64,000 bases of DNA from Pipra filicauda. Lineage: Eukaryota; Chordata; Aves; Passeriformes; Pipridae. Positions within the stretch are counted from its first letter, which is position 1; each line of letters begins with the position of its first letter. Below the pieces are notes generated by a model. The model did no database searches. It was not told where the DNA came from and saw only the letters and a program-made list of their open reading frames with translations. The stretch is from positions 558,001 through 622,000 of the forward strand of contig NW_024104406.1 of NCBI RefSeq assembly GCF_003945595.2, in the 5' to 3' direction. The position numbers and the translations under genes were made by a program. Positions 1 through 11,413 of this stretch are shown one piece after another.

Positions 1-3000
1 TACAGATTTATTGGCTCTATATATCCATTTAACTGCTTACTAAATTACTTGTTTTACCTCTTGTCATCTTTTTCCCTCAAATCAGTCCAGCTGGTTTTCT
101 TCCTCTTCTTCCACTTGTCTTTGCATTTGATAATTCTTGGCTTTGAGCTTTAAGTGCCACTTGCTGAATTGTGACGAGGCAGCTGTCCCTGCCTTGGCAC
201 TGACTTCAGGTGTGTCCAAGTTTAATTCTGAAAGCCCTTGGGGATAACTTAGGACTTTTTTTCTCCTACCTCAGCCAAGTAATCTCCTTTCTCAGTTAAA
301 TGTTAATAAAAATGTTATTTCCCAAACCTTAATTTTGTAATTCCTCTTAGAAAAAGTACAGGCAAATCACCTCTGTTAGGAGATGCTCCTGCCACGTAGT
401 GTCAGACTCTAAAATGGGTCATTGGAAACCTCCAGAGTGTGTTTGTGTGTGAACTCCAGTCTCCAAAGGTCAGCACAGACCCTGCAGGGATGAGGGTCCA
501 GCCCCTGAGCTGGGCTTGGCCAGTGGGATTTTGATACATCAGCTGTAGGGAATGAGCTTCACCTGAGAAACTGCTCTGGTTTTTAGCTGGTTGCCTTGCC
601 TTTCCAAGGTTTATTTGCATGTGTCCAGCTTTGGGCTTCCAAATTGCTGACTAGAAGAGCTTGGAGGACTTAACAGTCAGAGCCAGGAGATGCTGGTGCC
701 TCATCCTGCTGTTATTGCAGCTCATTACACCATCTCCAGAAGATCTGCAGGTTTGCCCTTTTCTCAGTGGACCAATAAAGAATTTCTCTCCACTAAATTG
801 AATTAGAATATTGCTTTTTATAATGTGCCTAGATGCTGTAAATGAGGAGGGCAGGTAGAGATAAGTAATTCGTATCCATTACAGAGTGGATACTGCCTGT
901 CTGTGGATGACAAGCAGCAGGTAAAGCTGTGGCCAAGAGGTGATTATCCAGGACATTCCCTGAGCACAGGGAGAGAGCAGGACCTGGATGGACCTGGGCT
1001 TGCAGAGCACAGGGTCACAGATGGGTCGTGGTTGCCAAACTTTGAATTTTCACAACCGAACAGTGTTTTATTTCTTCCTGGGCTCTGTGTGTGTCTGTGC
1101 CATCCCTGAAGGGTGAGACAAACGGTCCCAGCTCCTCAGAGATGTGATTAGGTGGGAAATAACAGCACATTTTTACCCAATATTGCACATTTCCTGTAAG
1201 AGCGAGGGGAAAAAATATGCTCTTGATCAGATCTTCATGAATAAAGAACATTCTGTACCTTGGAATTGGAAAAACCTAAGAGCAGAGATACTTTAGAGGA
1301 GGGTACTTAAGAGCACTTAACCAGTAAGTGACACGGGTGATAAATTTTCCTTGCACAAATACATTTTTTTATGGAAAAAAGCATCTGCATTTTCCCTCAA
1401 TTGGCTCAGATCAAAATGCATTTCTTCATGACAGGTAAATGGGAAAGCTGGTTTTAACACAGCTGCAGTTTGTACAGGTTCTGTCAGCTGTTACTGAAAA
1501 TGTGAGAGTTTAGACATTTAAGATAATAAATGTTCTACCTTATGTGTCATTTTCAATTCTTACAATCCACATTTGTCCAGTTCAAGTAGGGAAAAAAAAA
1601 AATCTCTGTGAACCTTTGGACTGGTCTGTGTTAGTGCTTGGACTGAAGGCAAAGGTTCGGGTTCAGAACTGACGATTTTCAGTCCCGGGTTAGAAAAATG
1701 CATTAGTAGGCTTTGCCATTTACTTACCCTTTTCTTGAGCAGTAACTGTGGGAGGTGAGAACCAAAGTGATTGAGGTCATTGGTGATACTGAGCCTTCAC
1801 TTCCTGGCTGTGCAGCCTGGGAAGGTTTGCCTGTGAGAGGCTTCTGGTGGATCAGCTGTGTCCTTTGCTCTTCTGTTTCAACAAAACTCAAAGAAACAGC
1901 AAAACAAAACAATGTTGATGTTTGACTCTGCTCTGGAAGGACTCCTGGACCCCTCCCGTGGTGTTGGAGGCTCAGGGTGGAGTGTTTCTGTCAGAATTTG
2001 GATGAATTCAGTTCTTTTTACGGGGTATTGGCAGGACAGGATTTGAGATTTGTGCGTGGCCGAAATAACTCTTTAAAAGTGAATTGGAAGAAATGTAACA
2101 AACTAAATCTGTTTCCTACATGATCTGAAAGTGTTGGAGGGATCAGCAGGGCATCTGGACTCTGGAGAGGAAGGAGTGTTGCTCTGATCCAGGGTCTCTT
2201 GCCCCTTGGACAGCAGTTGATCCATCTCCTTTATATCCATGGTGTGCACGCCAGGAATTGCTTCCTGTCGTTCCTCGAGCCTGGTTTCAAGTCCTTGTCT
2301 CTCCAGTCAATTTATCCTCGTTTTTAGAGTGCTGTGTTCTCTCCACCAGCTCCTGAGAGCAGCACATGGAGCTCTGATTTAGTTCAGAGCCTCCTGCCCC
2401 ATCCGAAGCCTCCGGCTGCGGGATTGTCCGGGGCGGAACGGATCGCTGGGATGGTGGGGGACAGCCCCCAGCAGGGGAATGGGGCCTGCTTGTTTGGAAA
2501 CTCCTCATTGATGTCTAATGACCAAGTTACAGCTGAGGAGGAGAGACTCTTAATTTCCCAATTGAATGATATTAAATCTAGTTTCTATTGAAAAAATGCA
2601 GGTTTTCTTAAGCTTTTGTATTTAAAGTTTATGCCAGCTGATATCAAACAAAATCAAACAGCCTATTCTGACTAATACTATCCCTGTCCCTAATTCTGTG
2701 GGTCAGTGAGCCAGTTAAAGCTCATTTGTGCTCGGTGGAGGGTGACAAATCCTCTGCTGAAGCTGCAGGACAGGGGGCACAGGGAGATCTGTAGCACTCG
2801 TGCCTGAGCTTTCTGCTTTATTTATGATGTAATAGTACTGCTCAGAGAAAAGCAAACTAATAGGTGCTTTCTAGAATGAAATTCAAATTCAGTGCAATGC
2901 AAGTCTTGTAATGAGCAGAGAGAGGATCCTGTGTGCATTTGGTCAACAGAATTGTCTTTGTGATGACTTACAGTAACGCAAACTTACTGTAAATCATCAG

Positions 3001-4258
3001 AAGTGGAAGCTCTTTGCAGTGTACACTTAGATCTTGACCTTTGCTTTGGAAAATATGGAAGGCAATGGAGTTAATCTGTGGAGAACACGAATTCTGTGGA
3101 AGGAGCTTTGGTGCCAAATCTCTGCTGTCCCTGGGCTGACGGCGGTTGGGCGACTCTGGATGGTGAGACACGAGAACAAAGTGAGACCATGTCGATGGTG
3201 CAGCAACACCCTGAACAGGAAACTTGGCTGAACTTTCCTCCTGTGTTAATATTTTCACTCAAATCTGTATTTTCCCTTATTTATCTCTCCATGTCAGCAC
3301 CAGCAATCCCTTTTGGGATTCTGTTTGACAGGTTTGTGCAGAGATTGCTCCCGAAATCCCAGCCTGTCAGGCAGGTGGTGGTTACATCTGCAGCCTGTGT
3401 TCTTCGCTCCCTGCCTGCCCCAGCACGGGATCCAGCAACATATTTCAGCTTTATTGAGTGTCACAGTGAAGAGTCTTTATGCTGACATTGTTCAGGCTTT
3501 TGATGGACTGAATGTGGTGTTTGAAAACGATAACAACCTGTAGTGTCACCCCCACCCAAGTGAAAGGGGACACAGAAGCAGGAAGGGTAAGAAGGATCGA
3601 GGCAGAAGTGTGTCTATGATTAATTCTTTATCTTTCCATAATTAAAATTCAAAAGGAAGTCTTGAATAATTGAATAATTGTTCAAGGTCATTAAAATAAT
3701 TTTCACAGAGGGAAATTATTGTTAATAAGGAAAAAATTAAGTTATGAAACTTGTGGTTGAATTCATGAGGTTAGTTCTTGGTAACATCTTTAAAAGCATA
3801 GAATGTGTCTCACCATTCGCATAAATATACGAGAAATAAAGATGTTAAAAATTATTAAACCCCCTACAACCCCTATCCATTTGCATCTATAATCCCCTAT
3901 TTCGGGGGGAATATGGGGAAATGTCTCTAGATAATTTCCAGGTTTCTGGAAAGGTGTTGTCTTCCTTCTCCAACAGCTTCTGAGGTCAGTCCTGGCTTAA
4001 GACACAGTCAACTCTGCTCTTTAACTGAACAGATTAAAATGAAGCAAAGAAAGGCTTCAATATGGAGAAAGCTTTAAAAAATTCCCTGATAGGATGAGCT
4101 CCCCTGCCAGCAGCTGATTCCAGCGGCGGAGTGTGACAGTCCCACCCGAGCTATTCCCCTCTGGATCCCTGGCTCTGAGCCGCAGTCTCGTCGGATGATT
4201 TGCTCCTTCTGCGCCTTTTAGCGTTCCTCCTTTATTCTGCCACACGCCCTCGTTGTCT

Positions 4259-5347
4259 TCAGACATCTGTGTCAGCTACATGTTTGTGTCTGTAGAAGTT
4301 CTTTCTGCTTTGTGTTCCCGTCTCCTGTCCCGTCAGCCTTCGAGCGCTTGATTTCTGCGGGGTTTCGTTGCTATTCACGCACTCCGAGTATTTCTCAGAG
4401 AAATTGTTGAGGTTATTTCCTGTCTCCAAATGCCTGTTGTCAGGTACCAGCTGTCTTTGTCACTGTCTATAGAGTTGCCTGCAAAAGTTTTTCAGATCTT
4501 TCCTTTCTCCCAGTTCCTTGATAAATTTATCCTGACAGTCCTCTCTGTGCATTAATCTTCTTTGAATGGCTTGTTCACATGAGCTTCCGTAATTGATAGC
4601 CTCGCCTGGGTCTAAAATTATTTAACCTGTCAAGCTCTTTTCTTTCACCACAACACTCAGATCTTATTCTTCTTTTGTTATGGCTCTCGATTTTGTTTTA
4701 AAAAGAGTAATTGTGAGCCTGTAGGGTTTTTATTTTTAGGCAGTCTATTGATGAAGACCTGAAGTTCCTTAAATGATGAGGCAATCTGTGTGCCTTATCT
4801 CCAGGGCTTCTCCTGAAATCCCACAGGGTTTCTTCATTTGCCTCACTATTAGAATGATCTTCAGCAGTAGCAAATAAATGACTCCATAGTTTGCATGCCC
4901 TCAGTTCATTTCTCGTGGCATTAGGATTTCTTCGGGTGTTTCTCAGAGTCTGTGGAGTTCAAATTCATTGTGGGCACTGCAGCTTTTCCTGCTGCTGTTG
5001 GAGCTTTTCTGTTTGGCCTCTTTAACTGCAAGTCCTGTCTCCGCTTTCAGTGGTACTATTTCCCCTCCCCTCTTGGCAGAGCTGTTTTTTCTGTGCTCCT
5101 GCACCAATTCCTTGCAGCACTTCTTGAGCCTGACCATGTGCCATGACTGACATCCCCCTGTTACTTTTCTTGTAGTTGTGGTTGTCATCAGTGACCTCTC
5201 TGTTCTTGAAAATCTTCCTTCAGTCATTTTTCTTGCTCCCATTTCATTCCTGGAAGAATTTAGTGATCTCTTCTTGATATCACCTGGATAGAACTGGCAT
5301 TTGATTGTTTTGCCAGGCAGAACATCAGGATGTTCTGATGTGTTTTC
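4259..5347 (-). pseudogene. Possible degraded protein-coding relic, unidentified
   Basis: On the minus strand one frame is open for 134 codons from 5347 down to a stop at 4943. It is rich in Lys, Arg, Ser and Thr, with phrases such as PGDIKKRSLNSSRNEMG. A second frame opens at 4958 and runs 86 codons to a stop at 4698-4700 (LRNTRRNPNATRNELRAC). A third stretch, back in the first frame, runs through QAIQRRLMHREDCQDKF to a stop at 4259-4261 with at least one internal stop. This looks like one reading frame broken by two frame changes and point stops. A CR1 copy begins 48 bases beyond the upstream end, so the relic may continue past it. I recognise no family and no domain. It could be a processed pseudogene, a fragment of a mobile element, or chance openness in a low-stop region. 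Confidence 0.3.
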
Positions 5348-5394
5348 CTAGTCCAAACACCTTTTAAAGTTTTTGAATGTATGGTAGATATTGA

Positions 5395-5605
5395 GAAGGA
5401 ATCCTTCCCTGTGAGGGTGGGGAGGCCCTGGCACAGGTTGCCCAGAGAAGCTGTGGCTGCCCCATCCCTGCAAGTGTCCAAGGCCAGGATGGATGGGGCT
5501 TGGAGCAACCTGGGCTAGTGGAAGATGTCCCTGCTCATGGCAGGGGTGGAATGGGCTAGCTTTTAAGGTCCCTCCCAACACAAACTATTCATTGTGTGAT
5601 TCTGT
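5395..5605 (+). mobile_element. CR1 LINE, 5'-truncated 3' end
   Basis: The copy begins at the cttccctgtgagggtgggga region and runs through the characteristic gttgcccagagaagctgtgg and ccaaggccaggatggatggg blocks. It ends in ggtccctcccaacacaaact and a decayed octamer tail attgtgtgattctgt. This is the last 200 bases or so of a CR1 element, covering the end of ORF2 and the short 3' untranslated region, and is the usual form of avian CR1 insertions. It lies in the same orientation as NEO1. Confidence 0.95.
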
Positions 5606-5866
5606 CTTAGTCTTGCTTTTAGTTTGTGGCTCTGTGGCAGAGCTCAGACCCAAGTCTGAGAGGGGCTGATCCGAATCTCAAATTCTTATAATCCAACCCG
5701 GTGCTCCAGGGCATGGTCAATTTTGCTCTAAGTTTCCCTGTTAGAAACTTGTTTTGACAAGTTTAATTCTGCTCCTCTTTGCACAGTATTTTGTGCAGTG
5801 TTTTGTTGTATCTCTCCACAGTTTTCTGTGCAGCTTCTCTAGATCATCCTGTCGTCAGATAATTGA

Positions 5867-5945
5867 GCTGGGAAGGGACTTCGGGAGATGTGGAGTTCAG
5901 GTGCTGGTTCAAAGCAGCTCTGAGGTCCCACCAGGTCACTCTGTG
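5867..5945 (-). mobile_element. Probable old CR1 fragment
   Basis: The sequence gagctgggaagggacttcgg, followed by ttcaaagcagctctgaggtc and accaggtcactctgtg, resembles the reverse complement of a diverged CR1 3' end (gttggaagggacctctggag type). It is short and diverged, so the call is moderate. Confidence 0.45.
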
Positions 5946-8395
5946 CATTATTGTACATGTATAGGTACATATGTCTGTGTGTCTCACTGATGTGTCCTCT
6001 CCCTTTTCCTCTCCCTAATTCTGGCCAAGGGATACCTTTATAAACCAGCGTGTGCCATGGTGTTTGTGCTGCCAGGGCTGTGTGTAACAAGGTCGGGATT
6101 CTGCTTTTGTACTGAAATTTCTCATTCGTGTTGTGTGTTCCACGTACCTCCTGCTTTTGTTTAGCTAACAAGGACTTTGGGTAGGTTTTCTTCTCTCCAC
6201 GTTATAATCCATGTAAGAATACTCTTGCCTCTCTCCTGCCTGGATTTGAAGAACCATCTCCTCCCCAGAGCTCTCCTGCCTGGATTTTGGGCCAGGTTTT
6301 GTTCTCTCCTGTCTAGATTGCCTAAGCAAGGGGGGAGAATGGTGTGCTAGTTGGTGTTTGTGGAAAAGACTGGAAGCATCTGGTCTCACCCTAATTCAGG
6401 TAGTGCTGGACTTGTGCTCTCCAGGAGTGTTTTGTAATTACAAAGTCTGATCCATTTGCTGCTGAGATTCATGAAATATGTCCTATTAACAGAGTGTATT
6501 TTAAGCCGTTTCACACCTCTGCCACTCCAGCAAATGATGCTGAATAATGCTGGGGAGAAGGAGCTGTGATAATTTAATGAAGTGTCCACAGATGGCTGGA
6601 CTTATTAATTTTTTAACAGGGTTGGGGTGAGAAGCTGATGCACTAACAAAATATGCAGCATCTTTGTGATCCGCCGCGTTGCTGAGGGATAACAGATGTT
6701 GGAGCCATCCTAACAATAGGGAATCGTGTTTCTGTTCTCTTGTGTGCCTGAAATCTTCACACTTCCCCAGAGGCTGTTTGGATAAGGGACTAATAGCTCT
6801 GGATTTGTCATGAGCTCAAATTTACTTAGGCAGACAGGAATGGGGAGAAATTAAAGTGTCTTAAAATTGGGAGCGGTTTGTGGGATCACTGACAGACCAG
6901 TTTAACTTGGAGGGTGGGAGTGCTGGGAGATGTGCTGCTGGAGTTAGTTCAGACTTGGGTGAATGATGAGAAAAGTGTGAGAGTAATGTTGGACATCAGA
7001 GGATTTTCACAGCTGAGGTACAGGAGGAAAGGAGTTTGGAAAACCTGTCGGCTGCTCCCGTGCTTTGCTTTTTCCATATTGCATTAGAAATAACCAGGGG
7101 AGTGACAGGGAAAACATTTGTTGAGCACATCGAGATGTCACAAAAAAGGCCTGAAACCAGCCTTGGGAAGCAGTTAATTGCACAAACATGTAATGGGTGT
7201 GTGTTTAGAGCTGTTTAATGCTTATACAAAGTGTTCTCTTAAATTCCAGTCTATGCAGGAGCAGTAGAAGAGACTCACATGATGAAAAACCTTGTGACCA
7301 CGTAGGAGAGGTCCACAGGGAGGAGGAGATTCCTCTGCAGCTTTTTGTTCCTTAAGGACGAGGAGCCTGTGCTCTTTTTCTTATTTCTCTTTAGCAGTGT
7401 TGGTTTGGCAGGACTGATCCCAAAAGGTTGGTAGGATTCTCAAGGGGTTTAAATGTGTGTGTGGCAGCAGCATCCATGTTAAATCAAATGAAGCGTTTCT
7501 GGTGGCTGCTGATGGGATTTAGAGGGAAGGCAGGACTCTGAACTTGGTTACAGCACTCGTCTGAGTTATTTAGTAGTTGTTGATTATGGAAGGTTTTCTT
7601 CTTTCAGTCTCCTTGGAAGTGATTTGCACTGGCCACAGTCACAGAGAGGCTGCTGGGCTGGATTGGCATCAGGGCAGTGAATTCCTCCACTTGTGCAAAC
7701 TGCAGGAGATGAAATACTGGTTCCATTGACAGCAGCAGACGACAGCCAGAATTTTAACCATCTGTGTTTTCCAGGAGCATGGGAATTATTGCTCTTCTAG
7801 GCACATCTTTTTCAGAAATGGAGACAATGGGCCACAAATCTCAGTAAGGCTTAGACTGGGAATGCTGATTGAATGCACCACATTTGCATTAATAGATTGT
7901 TCATTCACATTCCTGCCATAGCTCTGGGCTTTGATGAGAGGAGGGGAGAGACAAAAGGAAAGGAGAAAATGGGGACAGAGTTGGCTTTCCCCCCTCCCTC
8001 CCATTTGCATTGTCCTGGCAGAAAGTGTGGAGTCTGTGATGCATCTCATTCCCTTGTGTGCTGTGAGAGTCGCACTGTTGCTTATGTGTTCTCCTGTCTG
8101 TGTTTAGAGAACATTCCAAAAGGAAAATCATCCCTCCTAAATTGAGTTTATTAACCTGTGTTCTGCTAGGTCAGTAGTATTTTCCTTTGGTGTCCTGAAA
8201 TCGATACATAATGTATGTGAGCTGACACAGAATGATTAACGTGTGTACAAACACCGAAAATTGTCTTTAATATCAGAACCCCAAAGTGTCATTTATCATT
8301 GCATTCATTTGCCAAAAGATGGGATGATGCCTTCAACTGATTGCCCTGCAACGTGTGGGTGAGGAGTGGGGGCTGCTCCCTCATTAGGAGTGTGC

Positions 8396-8538
8396 CTTCC
8401 ATCCCTGGAAATGTCCAAGGCCAGTTGGATGGATTGTGGATCAACCTGGGATAGTGGAAGGTGTCCCTGTCCATGGCAAGGGGTGGGACTGGATGAGCTT
8501 TAAGGTCCCTCCCAACCCAAACCATTCTGGGATTCTGT
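8396..8538 (+). mobile_element. CR1 LINE 3' end
   Basis: The copy starts at ccttccatccctggaaatgt and continues with ccaaggccagttggatgg and atagtggaaggtgtccctgt. It ends with ggtccctcccaacccaaacc and the terminal attctgggattctgtcatt. It is a short, 5'-truncated CR1 copy in NEO1 orientation. Confidence 0.93.
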
Positions 8539-10037
8539 CATTACATCTTCTTGCTTAATCTTGTTGGTTGAAGTGTTTGGGAAATACAAACTATTGAGAA
8601 AAAAGGCACCAACTTTTTAAAAAGTTATTTTTTACAATAGTTTTGAATGTGTTTCTAGTGTAAATCGAAAGACTGAATTGGCTTACGTGGTAATGCAGTC
8701 AAAAAAGATTATAGGAAGTTATGGAAATTCAGACTTAGAAGCTGTTAATTGGTATTTGAAGAGGAAAAGAGCAGCTCTGTAATGGCAAGGTCCTGGACTG
8801 GGAGATGGAAGGGTATTTTCTGGTTGTGTTCTGCTGCAGGAGGTGTGCCTGCACTCTGGCACACGCTCTGGGACCTGCTCCTGTATTTATAAACAGGTCT
8901 CTGAATTAATAGTAATTAAGGCCTGTATTTGGAGTGCCTTTTGTAATCCATCATTATTGTTTTGTGGTTGTGTGTTGGCTAAAGCAAAGGCTCCTCCTCC
9001 ACAGTGGAGGCTTTTAAGCAGTGCAAATTGCCAATAATTGTAGAATAAGAGAAAATTACTCTTTAGGACAAAATTATAGCCTAGGTTAAAATGTATATTT
9101 TAAAAACACACAGGACTATGATGAAATAAAGGTTTTAGTGGCGTTTAGGATGACCTGGAGAATGAACTGTAATTTCATTGCTAGTGAGTAATGAAACCAT
9201 CTTAAATACAGCTTATTCAGCCTCAATGGAGCACCTGCACACAACAGAATGCACAAAGCCTGTCTTGTCCAGGAAGTGAATAGTACTTGTGGGGGGGGGT
9301 TAAATTAAGGCATATTTGAGCTTGATGTTAAAAAATTGCAGGGCTTTAATCCTCCAGGAACATCCTCACTTGTGCTTTTAGTTGCCAGTGAGGTCATTGT
9401 ACAAGTGGTGGTTTGTGGAGCAAAGAAGGGAGGTGAAAACAGAGCTCAGGGGCTCCCCTGGCAAAAGGAGGAGATCCAGGACCCCCTTCCAGGCTGGGCA
9501 AGGAACTGCCTTAATATGCAGGTCTCTTAATAAAGGAGAATATTGAGATAGATAAGAATTGGAGGTAATTATGACATTTAATGGGTTCTATCAAAAAGGA
9601 GATTTCCTGAAAGATGCCTCAGAGACCAGGGTTTAGAAGACCCTGCTTAACGGCCTGATCAGCCATGGAGCTGTAAAACAACGTATTTACCTGCAAAATG
9701 AGCAAGTGTGGCACGTGCAGGAGACACTGGTACTGTTGCTGTGGCCTCGAGGGTCTCACAGGAGGAGTTAAATAATGCTCCAGGGGTGGAACTTCTTAGC
9801 ACAGTGTGCAAAGTCAGGCAGGTCCAGGGATATCCTTGGGATTGCACTGGGTTGGGACAAGAGGGATGGAGGATTTACGAGAAAAGAAGGTGAGTTGGTG
9901 GGTTCTGGGATTAATTGTAACCTGGCAGTGTGCAGAGAGCCACTGAGATGGTTCAGTGGTTTGAGAAGGTGTTTTCAGTTTTGTAATATTTCCGTGGATG
10001 TTTGTTCTCAGTGTGTCGTTCTGCCAGTGGGACATGG

Positions 10038-10265
10038 TGGGACAGGAGGGGGCATGGAAGCAAAAGAGGTTCTGACTGGATTTAGGAGGAAGTTCTGCAC
10101 TGTGAGGGCACTCCTGTGGTAGAACAGGTTGTCCAAGAGCTGTGCAGTCTCCATCCATGGGGATATTTGGGGTCTGACTGGACAACTCCCTGAGTAACCC
10201 TCTGACCTTGTAGCTGACTCTGCTGTGGCTGGGCCCCTTCCTGCCCAGGTTATCCTGCCATTCTG
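10038..10265 (+). mobile_element. Older CR1 fragment, end of ORF2
   Basis: The sequence runs gacaggagggggcatggaag, ggaagttctgcactgtgagg, gaacaggttgtccaagagct, then gcagtctccatccatggg and ctggacaactccctgagtaa. It follows the last part of CR1 ORF2 in order but with many substitutions. It differs from the younger copies, which read cacaggttgcccagagaagc, so it belongs to an older CR1 subfamily. Confidence 0.8.
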
Positions 10266-11137
10266 TGCCTTTAAAGGTGCACAGGACGTTGGGGAATGAG
10301 GGCAAGGAACTGAAGATTTTAGCTTCATTAAGCAGGAGGAAAGTTGAAAGAAAGAAGTTGTGATTTTTATGCCTATGAATACCTTAGAGGGAGGAAGTAA
10401 CGGATAAATATCAAAGATGCAAAATAATTAATACCAAAACAAGGTCAAGATCAAAGGACCAGAAGTTGGTTTGAAATACAGTGGGAGGGGAAACTAGAAA
10501 CAGAAAGTTTTTCAGAGGAATGAAGCTGTGGAAGGAGCCTCCAGGTATTATTCTGAGAGGGGAGAAAGTTTGTAACAGTTGGAGATGAGCCTGTGCAAGT
10601 AAAGAAGTTTTTCATTGAAGTGAGAAAAGCCTGACCATGTGACAGCAGATGCTGCTTCTCCAAAGATTTCTGCAGAAACTGGAGAGCAAAGATCGGATGC
10701 TTAAAAAGAAACCACAGAAACCCTGAGGGATTTTTGGAAAGCAAATAAGGATCCAAGCTGGAAATTACAGAAAGTACCGTTTAACTTCAGAAGTACATGT
10801 GTTAGATACTTTATTAGGCTATCAAAGGTAGTGAATATGGACAGGGAGGACTAGAGGAGATGGAGTTTTGGCACCAGGGTGTCACTGATAAGCAGCACAT
10901 GGTGGCAGATTGTAGTAGGAAGCTCAAGAATTGGAGAGAGGATGGAAAATCCATCCCTTTTCTGCCCCATTGCGCTGAAGAGCCGCTCAGTGTTTTCCAT
11001 CCATGGGTGTTTTGCACCCTTCAACATCAAGTTGAAGTCTCTGATCCGAGTGATTGTTTGTTAACCCTTTTTGAAGGAAGAAGGAATCACAAAGCACCGA
11101 ATGCCTCTGATTTGTTCCTCTTTTCATTCCCGTGCAG

Positions 11138-11413
11138 GCCTGCCCAGGTTCACGAGCCAGCCGGAGCCGACGGCGGTGCCCCGGGGCGGCAGTGCCGTGT
11201 TGAGCTGCGACGCCAACGCCGACCTGGCCCCGTTCGTGCGGTGGGAGCAGGACCGGCAGCCGGTGCCGCTGGACCAGCGGGTGCTGCAGTTGCCCAGCGG
11301 GGCCCTGGTGATCAGCAACGCCTCCGACAGCGACCGGGGGCTGTACCGGTGCCTCCTGGAGGGCTCTGCCGGCCCCAAGTACAGCGACGAGGCCGAGCTC
11401 ACAGTCCTGCCAG
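11138..11413 (+). CDS. NEO1: Neogenin exon 3: immunoglobulin domain 2
   Basis: This exon carries the whole second Ig domain in 91 complete codons, with a split Gly codon at its start and a split codon at its end (phase 1 on both sides, as usual for single-exon Ig domains). The acceptor is a pyrimidine-rich tract ending in cag at 11137, and the donor is g|gtaccc at 11414. Counting from the Leu codon at 11140, the Ig cysteines are residues 23 (11206-11208) and 71 (11350-11352), the core tryptophan is residue 35 (VRWEQ), and the YRC strand precedes the second cysteine. NAS at residues 60-62 is an N-glycosylation sequon at the site where mammalian neogenin has NAT. The strong neogenin signature is [11 protein letters not shown] and [11 protein letters not shown]. 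Of 91 third positions, 87 are G or C, unlike the AT-leaning flanking introns. Longer open frames overlapping here on both strands are shadows of this exon. Confidence 0.96.

Larger units (their letters stand above)
1..11137 (+). other. NEO1: NEO1 intron 2, 3' part
   Basis: No exon is recognisable on the + strand before 11138. I looked for an Ig1 exon (a cysteine after a VILNC-like strand, a YYQCVA-like strand, phase 1 ends) and found none, so Ig1 should lie upstream of the window. The intron holds CR1 fragments near 5395-5605, 5867-5945, 8396-8538 and 10038-10265, and a protein-like stretch on the minus strand near 4259-5347. The rest is ordinary AT-leaning unique sequence in which I see nothing further. 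The intron ends with a pyrimidine-rich tract and cag at 11135-11137. Confidence 0.85.

Noticed and set aside
5754..6389. Minus-strand open frames upstream of the possible relic at 4259-5347
   Set aside because: They may be part of the same relic, but the translations show no continuity with it that I could defend, so they were not included.
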